NCBI RefSeq assembly: GCF_002399615.1
Contig: NZ_DHDZ01000038.1
Location: 4,043-40,254 of the forward strand
Length of the DNA stretch: 36,212 bases
Direction of reading: 5' to 3'
Source of the DNA: Pedobacter sp. UBA4863
GTDB taxonomy: Bacteria; Bacteroidota; Bacteroidia; Sphingobacteriales; Sphingobacteriaceae
Shown here: one piece after another, positions 6,602 to 13,989 of the stretch
Position numbering within the stretch: position 1 is the stretch's first letter
How the letters are laid out: every line of letters starts with the position of its first letter
The notes under the pieces: generated by a model
Database searches by the model: none
What the model saw: the letters and a program-made list of their open reading frames with translations, nothing else
Told to the model about the DNA's origin: nothing
Position numbers and translations under genes: made by a program

Positions 6602-7003
6602 ATGAAAAAACTAATGATGATTTGCGGGCTATTATTTGGTATGGTAGCATTTGCACAAGCACAACAAGGTGGAGGAAGGCAAGGTGGAGGCATGGGAATG
6701 AACCCGGAAGCAAGGGTAAAACAATTGGATGAAAAGCTAAAGTTAGCTGACGACCAAAAAACAAAACTAACTGCCATTTTTACTGAACAAGCCGATGCAC
6801 AGAAAAAGCTACGTGAAGAAGCTCAAGCTAGCGGAGACAGAGCGGCAATGAGAGAAAAAATGACTAAGATGCGTGAAGAAAACGACAAAAAAGTAAACGC
6901 AGTTTTAACAGCAGAACAACAAAAAACTTATAAAGCTTGGCAAGAAGAGCAACGTGCAGAAATGCAAAAGCGCATGGCCGAACGTAAAACCGAAAACAAC
7001 TAA
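6602..7003 (+). CDS. Secreted Spy/CpxP-like LTxxQ protein
   Basis: A 133-residue periplasmic protein. The signal peptide begins at ATG 6602 (MKKLMMICGLLFGMVAFAQAQ); an ATG at 6542 would add 20 residues before it and is disfavoured. A Gly/Gln/Met-rich linker (QQGGGRQGGGMGMNP) follows, and then long charged helices with the repeated pattern LADDQKTKLTAIF and VLTAEQQKTYKAW, the LTxxQ motif of Spy/CpxP. Members of that family are ATP-independent chaperones or envelope-stress factors. The product is rich in Lys, Glu, Gln and Met. Chaperone function is inferred from the family. Confidence 0.75.
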   Translation: MKKLMMICGLLFGMVAFAQAQQGGGRQGGGMGMNPEARVKQLDEKLKLADDQKTKLTAIFTEQADAQKKLREEAQASGDRAAMREKMTKMREENDKKVNAVLTAEQQKTYKAWQEEQRAEMQKRMAERKTENN

Positions 7004-7030
7004 TACATTAATTAGTTATTTTTAAGCAGA

Positions 7031-7060
7031 AGCGATCAAATTGGTCGCTTTTGTTATTTT
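7031..7060 (+). terminator. Rho-independent terminator after the Spy-like gene
   Basis: The stem AGCGATC/GGTCGCT (7031-7037 with 7043-7049, one G-U pair) has a 5-nt loop and is followed by a T-rich tract (7049-7060). It lies just before maf and separates the two genes. Confidence 0.75.
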
Positions 7061-7077
7061 TACCGAAAATTACAGCT

Positions 7078-7647
7078 ATGCTTAAATTAACTATTCCAAT
7101 TATACTCGCTTCTAAATCGCCCAGAAGGCAAGAATTATTAAGCTTAATGGGCTTAGATTTTTCTGTTGAACTAAAAGAGGTTGAAGAAAGCTATCCAGCG
7201 CATTTAACGGCACCCGAAATTGCGGTATATATTGCCGAAAAAAAAGCAGCAGCATTTAACACCAAACCCGATCAAATTATCATTACTGCCGATACCATTG
7301 TAGCCATTAATGGAGAAATATTGGGCAAACCAAAAACCCACGCCCAAGCACAAGAAATGTTGGGCAAGCTTTCGGGCAATATGCACCAAGTTTATACGGG
7401 CGTAAGTATTAATTATCAGGGCAACCTTACCTCGTTTTACGATAAAACAACGGTTTATTGCAGAACGTTAAACCTCGAAGAAATTGACTATTACATAGCT
7501 AACTATCAACCTTTTGACAAAGCAGGCAGCTATGGTGTACAAGATTGGTTTGGCTTAACTGTAGTAGAAAAACTAGAAGGCTCTTACACGAACGTAATGG
7601 GGCTGCCTACCGAAAAACTGTACCAACATTTGTTAAAGTTTAATTAA
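7078..7647 (+). CDS. maf: Maf-family nucleotide pyrophosphatase
   Basis: A 189-residue member of the Maf/YhdE family, which hydrolyses non-canonical or excess nucleoside triphosphates (dTTP, UTP or modified forms) to monophosphates. The N-terminal ASKSPRRQELL (residues 11-21) carries the signature SxSPRR loop. The rest of the family pattern is present: ITADTIVAINGEILGKP, the HQVYTGV strand, and DKAGSYGVQDWFG. The length is normal. ATG 7078 is chosen; an upstream in-frame TTG at 7051 falls inside the preceding terminator. Confidence 0.92.
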   Translation: MLKLTIPIILASKSPRRQELLSLMGLDFSVELKEVEESYPAHLTAPEIAVYIAEKKAAAFNTKPDQIIITADTIVAINGEILGKPKTHAQAQEMLGKLSGNMHQVYTGVSINYQGNLTSFYDKTTVYCRTLNLEEIDYYIANYQPFDKAGSYGVQDWFGLTVVEKLEGSYTNVMGLPTEKLYQHLLKFN

Positions 7648-7669
7648 CTTAAACTGTTTGGAGGATAGC

Positions 7670-8074
7670 TTAAACTTTAAGTCGCTCTTTTTTAACGCTA
7701 AAAAGCAAAAGTAAGGCACCTATTAGCAGAATAATCCATCCCCATTGGAAATGGATGGCCTTGCCTAAGATGTTATCTGCAAACTTGAGCCCGAAGTAAT
7801 GGGTAGCTTTAAAATAAACAGCGGCAGCCATTACTAACACCCATGCAAACATTAATATAGAAAGTAATCTAAAAGCTTTTAGCTGCCTAATAAAATAGCA
7901 CAGTACCATCATAGCAGCAATAGCATAGGTTATAAGGAAAAGACGTGGATCTGTTTTATACAAGCTCCAGTTTACCCAATCGATTATTATTTTAACCTTC
8001 AACATGGGGCAAAAACTTGCCAAAAAAACCAATATCAGCCCCAAAAGTGCCATTGTTTTATTTACCACCAACAT
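7670..8074 (-). CDS. Four-helix membrane protein of unknown function
   Basis: A 134-residue protein made almost entirely of membrane segments: about residues 7-25, 44-62, 68-88 and 110-127. A short basic tail (KKERLKV) follows the last helix. No family motif was recognised. It is the last gene of a minus-strand run behind the hybrid histidine kinase, 19 nt away, so it may be co-transcribed with the kinase and gldC. It faces maf tail to tail. Confidence 0.65.
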   Translation of the reverse strand: MLVVNKTMALLGLILVFLASFCPMLKVKIIIDWVNWSLYKTDPRLFLITYAIAAMMVLCYFIRQLKAFRLLSILMFAWVLVMAAAVYFKATHYFGLKFADNILGKAIHFQWGWIILLIGALLLLFSVKKERLKV

Positions 8075-8093
8075 ACATTGTTCTTTTAAACTA

Positions 8094-9932
8094 CTAACTT
8101 AAAGAAATAGATTGATCTTTGCCTTGGTGTTCGATAATTTTTGGAGCCCATTTTTTAATAATGGCTTCAATTTCTGCAGGCTTAAAAGGTTTGGCTATGA
8201 AATCTTGCATTCCGGCCTCTAAACATTTGTCCTTTCCATCGCCCAAGGTATTGGCCGTAAGTGCTATTACAATAGGATAGCTATATATGCGGTAATGCTT
8301 TCTGATTTCGGTAGTAGCCACCGTACCATCCATAATAGGCATCTGCATATCCATAAATATCAGGTCAAAGTGCTCTTCTTTTACCATATCTACAGCTATT
8401 TGGCCGTTAGAGGCTTTTTTACACTCGTAGCCCAGCTTACTCAGCGTTTTTGTAATGAGCATAAGGTTAATCTCATTATCATCTACTACTAAAATTTTAA
8501 AGGGATAATTGGCAGAGAGTTCATGATCTAATATGGGCTTTACCTCTTTTATAACTGCAGGCACTTGTTTTTCGGTAGTTTCTTTTACCACCACAAAAAA
8601 AGTAAACGTAGAACCAACACCAATTTCACTTTTAACCTTTATTTTTCCATCCATCATGGTGATAAGGTTATAGGCGATATTTAGTCCCAATCCTGTACCT
8701 CCGTACTTGCGCATGGTAGAATAATTTGTCTGTACAAACGGATTAAATAATGATTTAATACGGTTTTCGGCAATACCAATACCAGTATCTTTTATTACAA
8801 AGCCTAGGCGCATAGCGCCATGTTCGTCTTTGTCTATTAACGTACACTCTAAAACTACGCTGCCTTTTTCAGTAAACTTTATGGCATTGCCTAAAAAGTT
8901 AAGCAATATTTGTTTTAAGCGCTTAGGATCACAGTAAATGGAGTTTGGCACATTGGGATCTACTTTATAGCTAATATCCACTCCTTCTTTTGATTTTGGG
9001 AAATGGGCAAAGGCATCTTCAATAAGCTCCCTTATATTTACCGAACTTTTATCTAAATGTACTTTTCCGACTTCAATCTTCGAAAAGTCGAGAATATCAT
9101 TAACGATGCGCAAGAGTGATTCGGCACTATCGTGAATTGTTTTGGCATACTCTTTCTGCTCCGTATTTAACGATCCCTGCAAGAGCAGGTTAGACATGCC
9201 CAGTACGCCATTCATTGGTGTTCTAATTTCATGGCTAATCATCCCCAAATATTCTGTTTTGGCATTATTTGCCGCTTGTGCCATTAATTTAGCATTGTAA
9301 ATATCCCTTTCGTGTGTAACTTGCTTTTGGAGACCTTTCTGAAAACGACTATTAATTACCAAAACCATTAAAAGCACTAATGCACCTACGCCCACAACCA
9401 AATAGCCAAGTATGGTGTATAAGCTATCGTTCTGCGAAATTTTCTGGCTTAGCTCATCGCGTTCTAAATTAATTAACGCTGTTAATAATGGTTGAGTACG
9501 CCCTATTTTATTACTAGAATCGATTTGCACATTATTACTGCCAGGAGAAAAGCTATTTAATTGTGCCGTATAAAAGCTTTCCTCTTCTTCTAAACTACTT
9601 TTTGCCGCTAAAGCATTGTTTTTATAAAGCTCATTTTCTTGGGTAAACAACAAAAGTGCCTTCTTCTTTTCTGAGAGTATTTTAAGATTAATTTTTAAGC
9701 TATCGCCCAGCGTAGAGTCGCCATTCTTTATTTTAAGATACGCATAGTCGGTTTGCTGTAAAGCGCCCTTCAAATCAATTAAGCTTGCTATACGTTGCTG
9801 TTTTTGAGCAATATACTTAGTACTGTTGTTTTGATAAAACAACAATACTACCCCACAGCCTATTAATGTAAAAACAAGCACCAACTTTACAATAAAGTTT
9901 ATAAAATTTTCCTTAGCAGCAGGTACACTCAT
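8094..9932 (-). CDS. Hybrid sensor histidine kinase with receiver domain
   Basis: A 612-residue membrane kinase. One N-terminal helix (about 12-30), a periplasmic helical sensor of about 140 residues and a second helix (about 172-194) form the input part. HisKA has MISHEIRTPMNGVLGM with phospho-accepting His234. The HATPase_c domain has NFLGNAIKFTEKG, DTGIGI and GGTGLGLNI. A C-terminal receiver carries VVDDNEIN, phospho-accepting Asp528 in FMDMQMP, and KPF. There is no Hpt domain or DNA-binding output, so the signal probably passes to a partner elsewhere. The sensor resembles four-helix chemoreceptor-type domains but is not assigned. The gene starts 17 nt after gldC. Confidence 0.92.
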   Translation of the reverse strand: MSVPAAKENFINFIVKLVLVFTLIGCGVVLLFYQNNSTKYIAQKQQRIASLIDLKGALQQTDYAYLKIKNGDSTLGDSLKINLKILSEKKKALLLFTQENELYKNNALAAKSSLEEEESFYTAQLNSFSPGSNNVQIDSSNKIGRTQPLLTALINLERDELSQKISQNDSLYTILGYLVVGVGALVLLMVLVINSRFQKGLQKQVTHERDIYNAKLMAQAANNAKTEYLGMISHEIRTPMNGVLGMSNLLLQGSLNTEQKEYAKTIHDSAESLLRIVNDILDFSKIEVGKVHLDKSSVNIRELIEDAFAHFPKSKEGVDISYKVDPNVPNSIYCDPKRLKQILLNFLGNAIKFTEKGSVVLECTLIDKDEHGAMRLGFVIKDTGIGIAENRIKSLFNPFVQTNYSTMRKYGGTGLGLNIAYNLITMMDGKIKVKSEIGVGSTFTFFVVVKETTEKQVPAVIKEVKPILDHELSANYPFKILVVDDNEINLMLITKTLSKLGYECKKASNGQIAVDMVKEEHFDLIFMDMQMPIMDGTVATTEIRKHYRIYSYPIVIALTANTLGDGKDKCLEAGMQDFIAKPFKPAEIEAIIKKWAPKIIEHQGKDQSISLS

Positions 9933-9949
9933 ATGATTTAAAACATTGT

Positions 9950-10285
9950 TTATCGTTGGGTATTAATTCCCATTTTATCTGCAAAATGTGCGCAATAATC
10001 TCTCAAATCTTCTACTATATTTTTTTCTCCCGTAGCCCTTAAAAAGCTGTCGCCCATGGTTTGTAATGTTTCATAGAAAAAACGCTTCATTTCGTCAACA
10101 GGCATATCTTTAGTCCATAAATCTATTCTCATAGCATTTTTATAATTATGGTCCCAAAGGGCCAACATCATTGATTTTGCCGCTACCTGATCTTTATTTT
10201 CCGAATCGGTAGATTCCCAAAGAATATTTTCAGGAACATTTTTTTCGTCTAATTCTACAGTAATCTTTATTTCTGCCTTTTTCAT
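9950..10285 (-). CDS. gldC: Gliding motility protein GldC
   Basis: A 111-residue soluble protein matching GldC of Bacteroidetes. The recognisable features are the N-terminal EIKITVELDEKNVPENI, the core MMLALWD and IDLWTKDMPVDEMKRFFYETL, and the ending DYCAHFADKMGI. GldC enhances gliding in Flavobacterium but is not strictly needed, and it is conserved in many non-gliding relatives, so motility should not be assumed. It heads a minus-strand unit with the hybrid histidine kinase and possibly the four-helix membrane protein. Confidence 0.9.
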   Translation of the reverse strand: MKKAEIKITVELDEKNVPENILWESTDSENKDQVAAKSMMLALWDHNYKNAMRIDLWTKDMPVDEMKRFFYETLQTMGDSFLRATGEKNIVEDLRDYCAHFADKMGINTQR

Positions 10286-10320
10286 TCTCTATTATATGCT
10301 AATGTTAAAATTTACACTTT

Positions 10321-10328
10321 CAAATCTA
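10321..10328 (-). promoter_or_regulatory. Predicted -7 box for gldC
   Basis: On the minus strand the bases read TAGATTTG, a match to TAnnTTTG, 35 nt upstream of the gldC ATG. It overlaps nothing essential but lies just before the end of the upstream membrane-protein gene. No -33 box was found at the expected distance. Confidence 0.45.
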
Positions 10329-10332
10329 TCCC

Positions 10333-10611
10333 TCAAAAAAAACTTATCTTTAACACTAGTACAAATACTACGGTAAGTACAATAATCATTAATTGCACAA
10401 GCCAAAGTTTTGCCAAAGTGGGAACAAATTTTCTAAAAATCTGATCGCAAAGAAAAGATACAAAAAAAACCAACAGTCCAAGTGCAATGAACAGCCCTTT
10501 AAATTCGTGATTAGCAGGAACCAATAACCAAGCTTTATTTACGATTAAGCTAATAACTGCCACCAAGCTTAATGCCGATACAATGTTTAATGGTGTTAAT
10601 TTTAGTTTCAA
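10333..10611 (-). CDS. Small three-helix membrane protein behind the helicase
   Basis: The frame is open well into the helicase gene, but the part that overlaps it is basic and looks like a frame shadow. The likely start is TTG at 10611, one base after the helicase stop, giving 92 residues (KLKLKLTPLNIVSAL...). The product has three membrane segments separated by a short polar loop (PANHEFKG) and a basic stretch (RKF). I do not recognise a named family. Close coupling to the helicase suggests shared transcription and possibly translational reinitiation. The start codon is the least certain point. Confidence 0.6.
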   Translation of the reverse strand: MKLKLTPLNIVSALSLVAVISLIVNKAWLLVPANHEFKGLFIALGLLVFFVSFLCDQIFRKFVPTLAKLWLVQLMIIVLTVVFVLVLKISFF

Positions 10612-10612
10612 T

Positions 10613-11926
10613 TTATCTGCGTTTTTTTGATTTAGATATGCTATTATTTTTTGTTGTTTTTTTAGTATTGGTAGCGTACTGTTTCTTTTTTTCGTGGAAT
10701 GCCCCTTTAAAGTCGGGATTTTCTTTCCTCTTTTGGGCATCAATTTCCCTTGCGGTAGCCTGCTTTTCCTCATAGGGCGTTTCTTCTACAAAAACTTCTG
10801 CAGGAAGCGGTTTCTCAGGAATTTGCTGCCTAATTAACTTTTCAATTTTATCAATATAATACCGCTCGGCTTCATTGTAGAATGTAATTGCGGTACCTTC
10901 GTTAAATGCCCTTCCCGTTCTGCCAATTCGGTGTACGTAATCTTCTATAATTATCGGCACATCAAAGTTAATGACATGGCTTACTTCACTTACATCAATG
11001 CCTCTCGAAGCCACATCTGTTGCTACTAAAACCCTAATATTGCCTTCTTTAAAGCTATTAATAGAATTGATACGTGTATTTTGCCCCTTGTTGGCATGGA
11101 TTACCCTAACGGCATCTTCGCCCAACCTACGTGTAATAAAACTATTGATATTATCTGCCACGGTTTTGGTTTTACAAAAGATAATCAGCCTTTTAAATTC
11201 CTCCACGTTTTTTAATAGATGTTGCAGCAAATTGATTTTAGTTTTAAAGTTTGGAACGGCATACATTAACTGGCTAACAGTTTTTGCCGGTGTAGCCTGT
11301 GTAGCAACTTCAACAGTTAGTGGGTTTTTAAGAAAATCGCCCGAAATTTTCTGTACCAAATCGCTCATTGTGGCAGAGAAAAGTAGGTTTTGGCGTTTAC
11401 GTGGAACTACTTCTAAAATGCGGTGGATGGAACCAATAAATCCCATATCCATCATTTTATCTGCTTCATCCAACACTAAAAACTGCAAGCTACGGGTATT
11501 GATATCGCCAGCTAAATACAAATCTAAAAAGCGGCCTGGGGTAGCTACCAAAATATCAATTCCTTTAGCAATTTGCTCTTTTTGGGTTTTAGGGCCAATA
11601 CCTCCAAAAATTACCACGGTTCTTAAATCGGTGTAGGTAGAGAAGAGTTTTACTTGCTCTTCTATTTGCATGGCCAATTCTCTTGTTGGCACTAAAATGA
11701 GTGCCCTGGGGTTTTCGCCCTGCGCATATTTCAGTTTCATGAGCATTGGCAACACATAGGCCGCAGTTTTACCTGTACCTGTTTGTGCAATACCGAACAA
11801 ATCTTGTCCCGACAAAACTGGCCCAATAGCCTTTTCCTGTATTGGTGTAGCTTCTGTAAAACCAGCTTCTTCCACTGCGTTCAGTATTTGTCTATTGAGC
11901 TTAAACTCCTCGAATTTTTTTGCCAT
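10613..11926 (-). CDS. rhlE: DEAD-box RNA helicase, RhlE-like
   Basis: A 437-residue ATP-dependent RNA helicase. Motifs in order: the Q-motif region (FTEATPIQEKAI), Walker A AQTGTGKT (47-54), PTRELA, TPGRFLDL, the DEAD box VLDEADKMMDMGF (153-156), SAT, then in the second RecA domain ATDVASRGIDV and HRIGRTGR. The C-terminus is a Lys/Arg/Thr-rich tail (KKKQYATNTKKTTKNNSISKSKKRR region) that likely binds RNA non-specifically. Roles in ribosome assembly or cold adaptation are usual for RhlE relatives. The gene is divergent from pyrC, with a repeat-rich spacer between them. Confidence 0.92.
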   Translation of the reverse strand: MAKKFEEFKLNRQILNAVEEAGFTEATPIQEKAIGPVLSGQDLFGIAQTGTGKTAAYVLPMLMKLKYAQGENPRALILVPTRELAMQIEEQVKLFSTYTDLRTVVIFGGIGPKTQKEQIAKGIDILVATPGRFLDLYLAGDINTRSLQFLVLDEADKMMDMGFIGSIHRILEVVPRKRQNLLFSATMSDLVQKISGDFLKNPLTVEVATQATPAKTVSQLMYAVPNFKTKINLLQHLLKNVEEFKRLIIFCKTKTVADNINSFITRRLGEDAVRVIHANKGQNTRINSINSFKEGNIRVLVATDVASRGIDVSEVSHVINFDVPIIIEDYVHRIGRTGRAFNEGTAITFYNEAERYYIDKIEKLIRQQIPEKPLPAEVFVEETPYEEKQATAREIDAQKRKENPDFKGAFHEKKKQYATNTKKTTKNNSISKSKKRR

Positions 11927-11955
11927 AGCTGCGAATTTACGATTTATTAGTTAGA

Positions 11956-12072
11956 AAGTCCGATGTCTGCCGTACGAAGACCGATGAAAAAGTGCTTTAA
12001 TGTTATGGAGCTAAAATGTTGAAAAATATCCATCACAACTTCCAACATCGAACTTCGGACTTCACCGACTTT
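11956..12072. repeat. Degenerate AAGTCCGA-type intergenic repeats
   Basis: Between rhlE and pyrC, variants of the same short unit recur: GTCCGATGTC, ACGAAGACCGATG, CTTCCAACATCGAACTTC, and CGGACTTCACCGAC. Read on the minus strand they form an array built on AAGTCCGAAGTTCGATG. A similar block lies before miaE at 15053-15112. Confidence 0.45.
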
Positions 12073-12077
12073 ATCCT

Positions 12078-12085
12078 TACCTTTG
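12078..12085 (+). promoter_or_regulatory. Predicted -7 box for pyrC
   Basis: TACCTTTG matches TAnnTTTG and ends 4 nt before the pyrC ATG, predicting a leaderless or nearly leaderless transcript. No convincing -33 box because the upstream bases are repeat sequence. Confidence 0.5.
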
Positions 12086-12089
12086 AAAC

Positions 12090-13424
12090 ATGAGTACAAT
12101 CTTGATTAAAGCAGCTAATATTGTAAATGAAGGGCAAATTTTCACTTCGGACTTACTGATTAAAAATGGTAGAATTGAAAAAATTGCGCCTACAATTACT
12201 GCTACGGCAGACCTAGAAATTAATGCGGAAGGCTTGCACCTGTTACCTGGAATGATTGATGACCAAGTACATTTCCGTGAACCTGGCTTAACGCACAAGG
12301 CCGATATTTTTTCGGAAAGTATGGCTGCCGTTGCTGGCGGAATTACTTCTTTTATGGAGATGCCCAACACCGTTCCCAATACGTTAACTCAAGATTTGTT
12401 GGCAGATAAATATGCTATTGCCAAGCACACATCGTTGGCTAATTACTCTTTTTACATGGGTGCCAGTAACGATAATATTGAAGAGGTACTTAAAACTGAT
12501 GCCAAAAACGTGTGTGGCATTAAGGTTTTCATGGGCTCATCTACCGGAAACATGTTGGTTGATAATGAGAAGACTTTAGAAAATATTTTTAGTAAAGCAC
12601 CCATGTTGGTGGCTACCCACTGTGAGGATGAAGCTACCATCCGCCATAATTTGGCGGTTTACAAAGAGAAATATGGCGACGATTTGACCATTGAAATGCA
12701 CCCTTTAATTAGAAGTGCCGAGGCTTGCTATAAATCATCTTCTTTAGCAGTTGAATTGGCTAAGCGCTACAACACTCGTTTACATATCTTGCATATTTCT
12801 ACGGCAAAAGAAGTAGGCTTATTTGATAATACGCTGGCATTGGCCGATAAACGAATTACTGCCGAGGCTTGCGTACATCACCTTTGGTTTAATGATGCCG
12901 ATTACGCTACCAAAGGCAATTTTATTAAATGGAACCCGGCCGTAAAAACCGCAGCAGACCAAGCTGGTATTTTACAAGGTTTATTAGACAATTATATTGA
13001 TGTGATTGCTACCGACCATGCGCCACATACCATTGAAGAAAAAAATCAGCCTTACGCCCAAGCGCCATCTGGTGGACCATTGGTGCAACACGCACTACCT
13101 GCATTGTTAGAAATGCACTTGCAAGGGAAAATTTCTTTAGAAAAAATAGCAGAAAAAACTTCGCACAACTTAGCTATTTGCTTTGATATTGTTGAACGTG
13201 GCTTTATTAGAGAAGGCTATTGGGCAGATTTAGTATTGGTAGATTTGAACGACCCTTGCAAAGTAACTAAATTAAATACCCTATATAAATGTGGCTGGAG
13301 CCCTTTTGATGGAGAAACTTTCAACGCTAGCATTACGCACACTTTTGTATCAGGCAATTTAGCTTACCAAAAAGGTAAATTTATGACCAACGAGACAGGT
13401 AAGCGTTTAACGTTTGAGCGGTAA
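12090..13424 (+). CDS. pyrC: Dihydroorotase, class I
   Basis: A 444-residue amidohydrolase that cyclises carbamoyl-aspartate to dihydroorotate in pyrimidine synthesis. Metal-site and catalytic elements: DDQVHFREPG with Gln59 and His61, the lysine expected to be carboxylated at Lys145 (GIKVFMGSS), His177 (THCEDE), His232/His235 (LHILHIS) and Asp309 (TDHAPH). The first metal ligand of the usual HxH motif is Gln here. I recall the same DDQVHFREPG form in other Bacteroidetes dihydroorotases, so this is probably a lineage feature, not a loss of function. The rest of the fold and length are normal. The toxin-antitoxin genes follow after the stop. Confidence 0.9.
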   Translation: MSTILIKAANIVNEGQIFTSDLLIKNGRIEKIAPTITATADLEINAEGLHLLPGMIDDQVHFREPGLTHKADIFSESMAAVAGGITSFMEMPNTVPNTLTQDLLADKYAIAKHTSLANYSFYMGASNDNIEEVLKTDAKNVCGIKVFMGSSTGNMLVDNEKTLENIFSKAPMLVATHCEDEATIRHNLAVYKEKYGDDLTIEMHPLIRSAEACYKSSSLAVELAKRYNTRLHILHISTAKEVGLFDNTLALADKRITAEACVHHLWFNDADYATKGNFIKWNPAVKTAADQAGILQGLLDNYIDVIATDHAPHTIEEKNQPYAQAPSGGPLVQHALPALLEMHLQGKISLEKIAEKTSHNLAICFDIVERGFIREGYWADLVLVDLNDPCKVTKLNTLYKCGWSPFDGETFNASITHTFVSGNLAYQKGKFMTNETGKRLTFER

Positions 13425-13429
13425 TTGAT

Positions 13430-13437
13430 TATATTTG
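13430..13437 (+). promoter_or_regulatory. Predicted -7 box for the antitoxin gene
   Basis: TATATTTG matches TAnnTTTG, 5 nt after the pyrC stop and 23 nt before the antitoxin ATG. A TTTG at 13413-13416 is closer than usual for a -33 box. It would give the toxin-antitoxin module its own promoter. Confidence 0.5.
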
Positions 13438-13460
13438 TACGAATGTAAAAATTGCGAAAG

Positions 13461-13658
13461 ATGGAAACTTTAATTATACATCCTAAAAATAAAGAGCAAC
13501 TAGCTGCCATTAAAGCTTTCGTTAAGGCTTTAAAAATTGACTTTACGACTAAGAAAAGCACCTATAATCCCGAATTTGTTGCAAAAATTAAAAGAAGCGA
13601 AGCTCAAATGAAAGAAGGAAAAGGTGTAAAAATAGCGATTGAAGACTTATGGAAATGA
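13461..13658 (+). CDS. Antitoxin of a YoeB-type toxin-antitoxin pair
   Basis: A 65-residue basic protein (METLIIHPKNKEQLAAIKAF...) typical of small Bacteroidetes antitoxins of the DUF2683 kind that precede RelE/YoeB toxins. The N-terminal part predicts a short beta-strand plus helix for DNA binding and dimerisation; the C-terminal part (YNPEFVAKIKRSEAQMKEGKGVKIAIEDLW) would wrap the toxin. It is not a YefM homologue by eye. ATG 13461 is preferred to the TTG three codons upstream. Pairing with the toxin is inferred from order, size and spacing (67 nt gap). Confidence 0.82.
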   Translation: METLIIHPKNKEQLAAIKAFVKALKIDFTTKKSTYNPEFVAKIKRSEAQMKEGKGVKIAIEDLWK

Positions 13659-13699
13659 AATAGAATTATATTTCTATTGATTGTAAATCTGTTTAGATA

Positions 13700-13707
13700 T
13701 ATGTTTG
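13700..13707 (+). promoter_or_regulatory. Possible -7 box between antitoxin and toxin
   Basis: TATGTTTG matches TAnnTTTG, with TTG at 13681-13683 16 nt upstream, somewhat short of the usual 19-21. It ends 18 nt before the toxin ATG. A second promoter inside a toxin-antitoxin unit would be unusual; a chance match is possible in this AT-rich spacer. Confidence 0.3.
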
Positions 13708-13725
13708 CTTTATAAATTCCAAACC

Positions 13726-13989
13726 ATGGAAATATTCTATTACGATGAAGCAATAGCTGATTTACAGTTTTGGAAAAAATCAGGCAACAAAATTATACAA
13801 AAGAAGATTGAACAGCTAATTTTAGCAATTCAGGAAGATCCATTCATTGGGATTGGCAAGCCAGAGCCTCTTAAACATGATTTAATAGGCAAATGGTCTA
13901 GAAGAATTAATTTAGAGCACCGTATAATTTATGAAGTAATAGATAACGTTGTTCATATTTATTCATTAAAAGGTCATTACAAATTATAA
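13726..13989 (+). CDS. yoeB: YoeB-family mRNA-interferase toxin
   Basis: An 87-residue toxin of the RelE/ParE superfamily, Txe/YoeB branch, which cuts mRNA in the ribosomal A site. The family core is intact: DPFIGIGKPEPLKH, WSRRINLEHRIIYEV and the C-terminal SLKGHY. Glu47, Arg66 and His84 line up, offset by one, with the E. coli YoeB active-site residues Glu46, Arg65 and His83, so the toxin looks catalytically complete. ATG 13726 is preferred over an upstream TTG at 13705. Its TAA shares a base with the ATG of the following DUF3810 gene (TAATG), so the two are translationally coupled. Confidence 0.93.
   Translation: MEIFYYDEAIADLQFWKKSGNKIIQKKIEQLILAIQEDPFIGIGKPEPLKHDLIGKWSRRINLEHRIIYEVIDNVVHIYSLKGHYKL

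Noticed and set aside
10612..10773. Extension of the small membrane-protein frame into rhlE
   Set aside because: The extra 54 residues are basic and coincide with the helicase tail in another frame; the family-like part starts just after the helicase stop.
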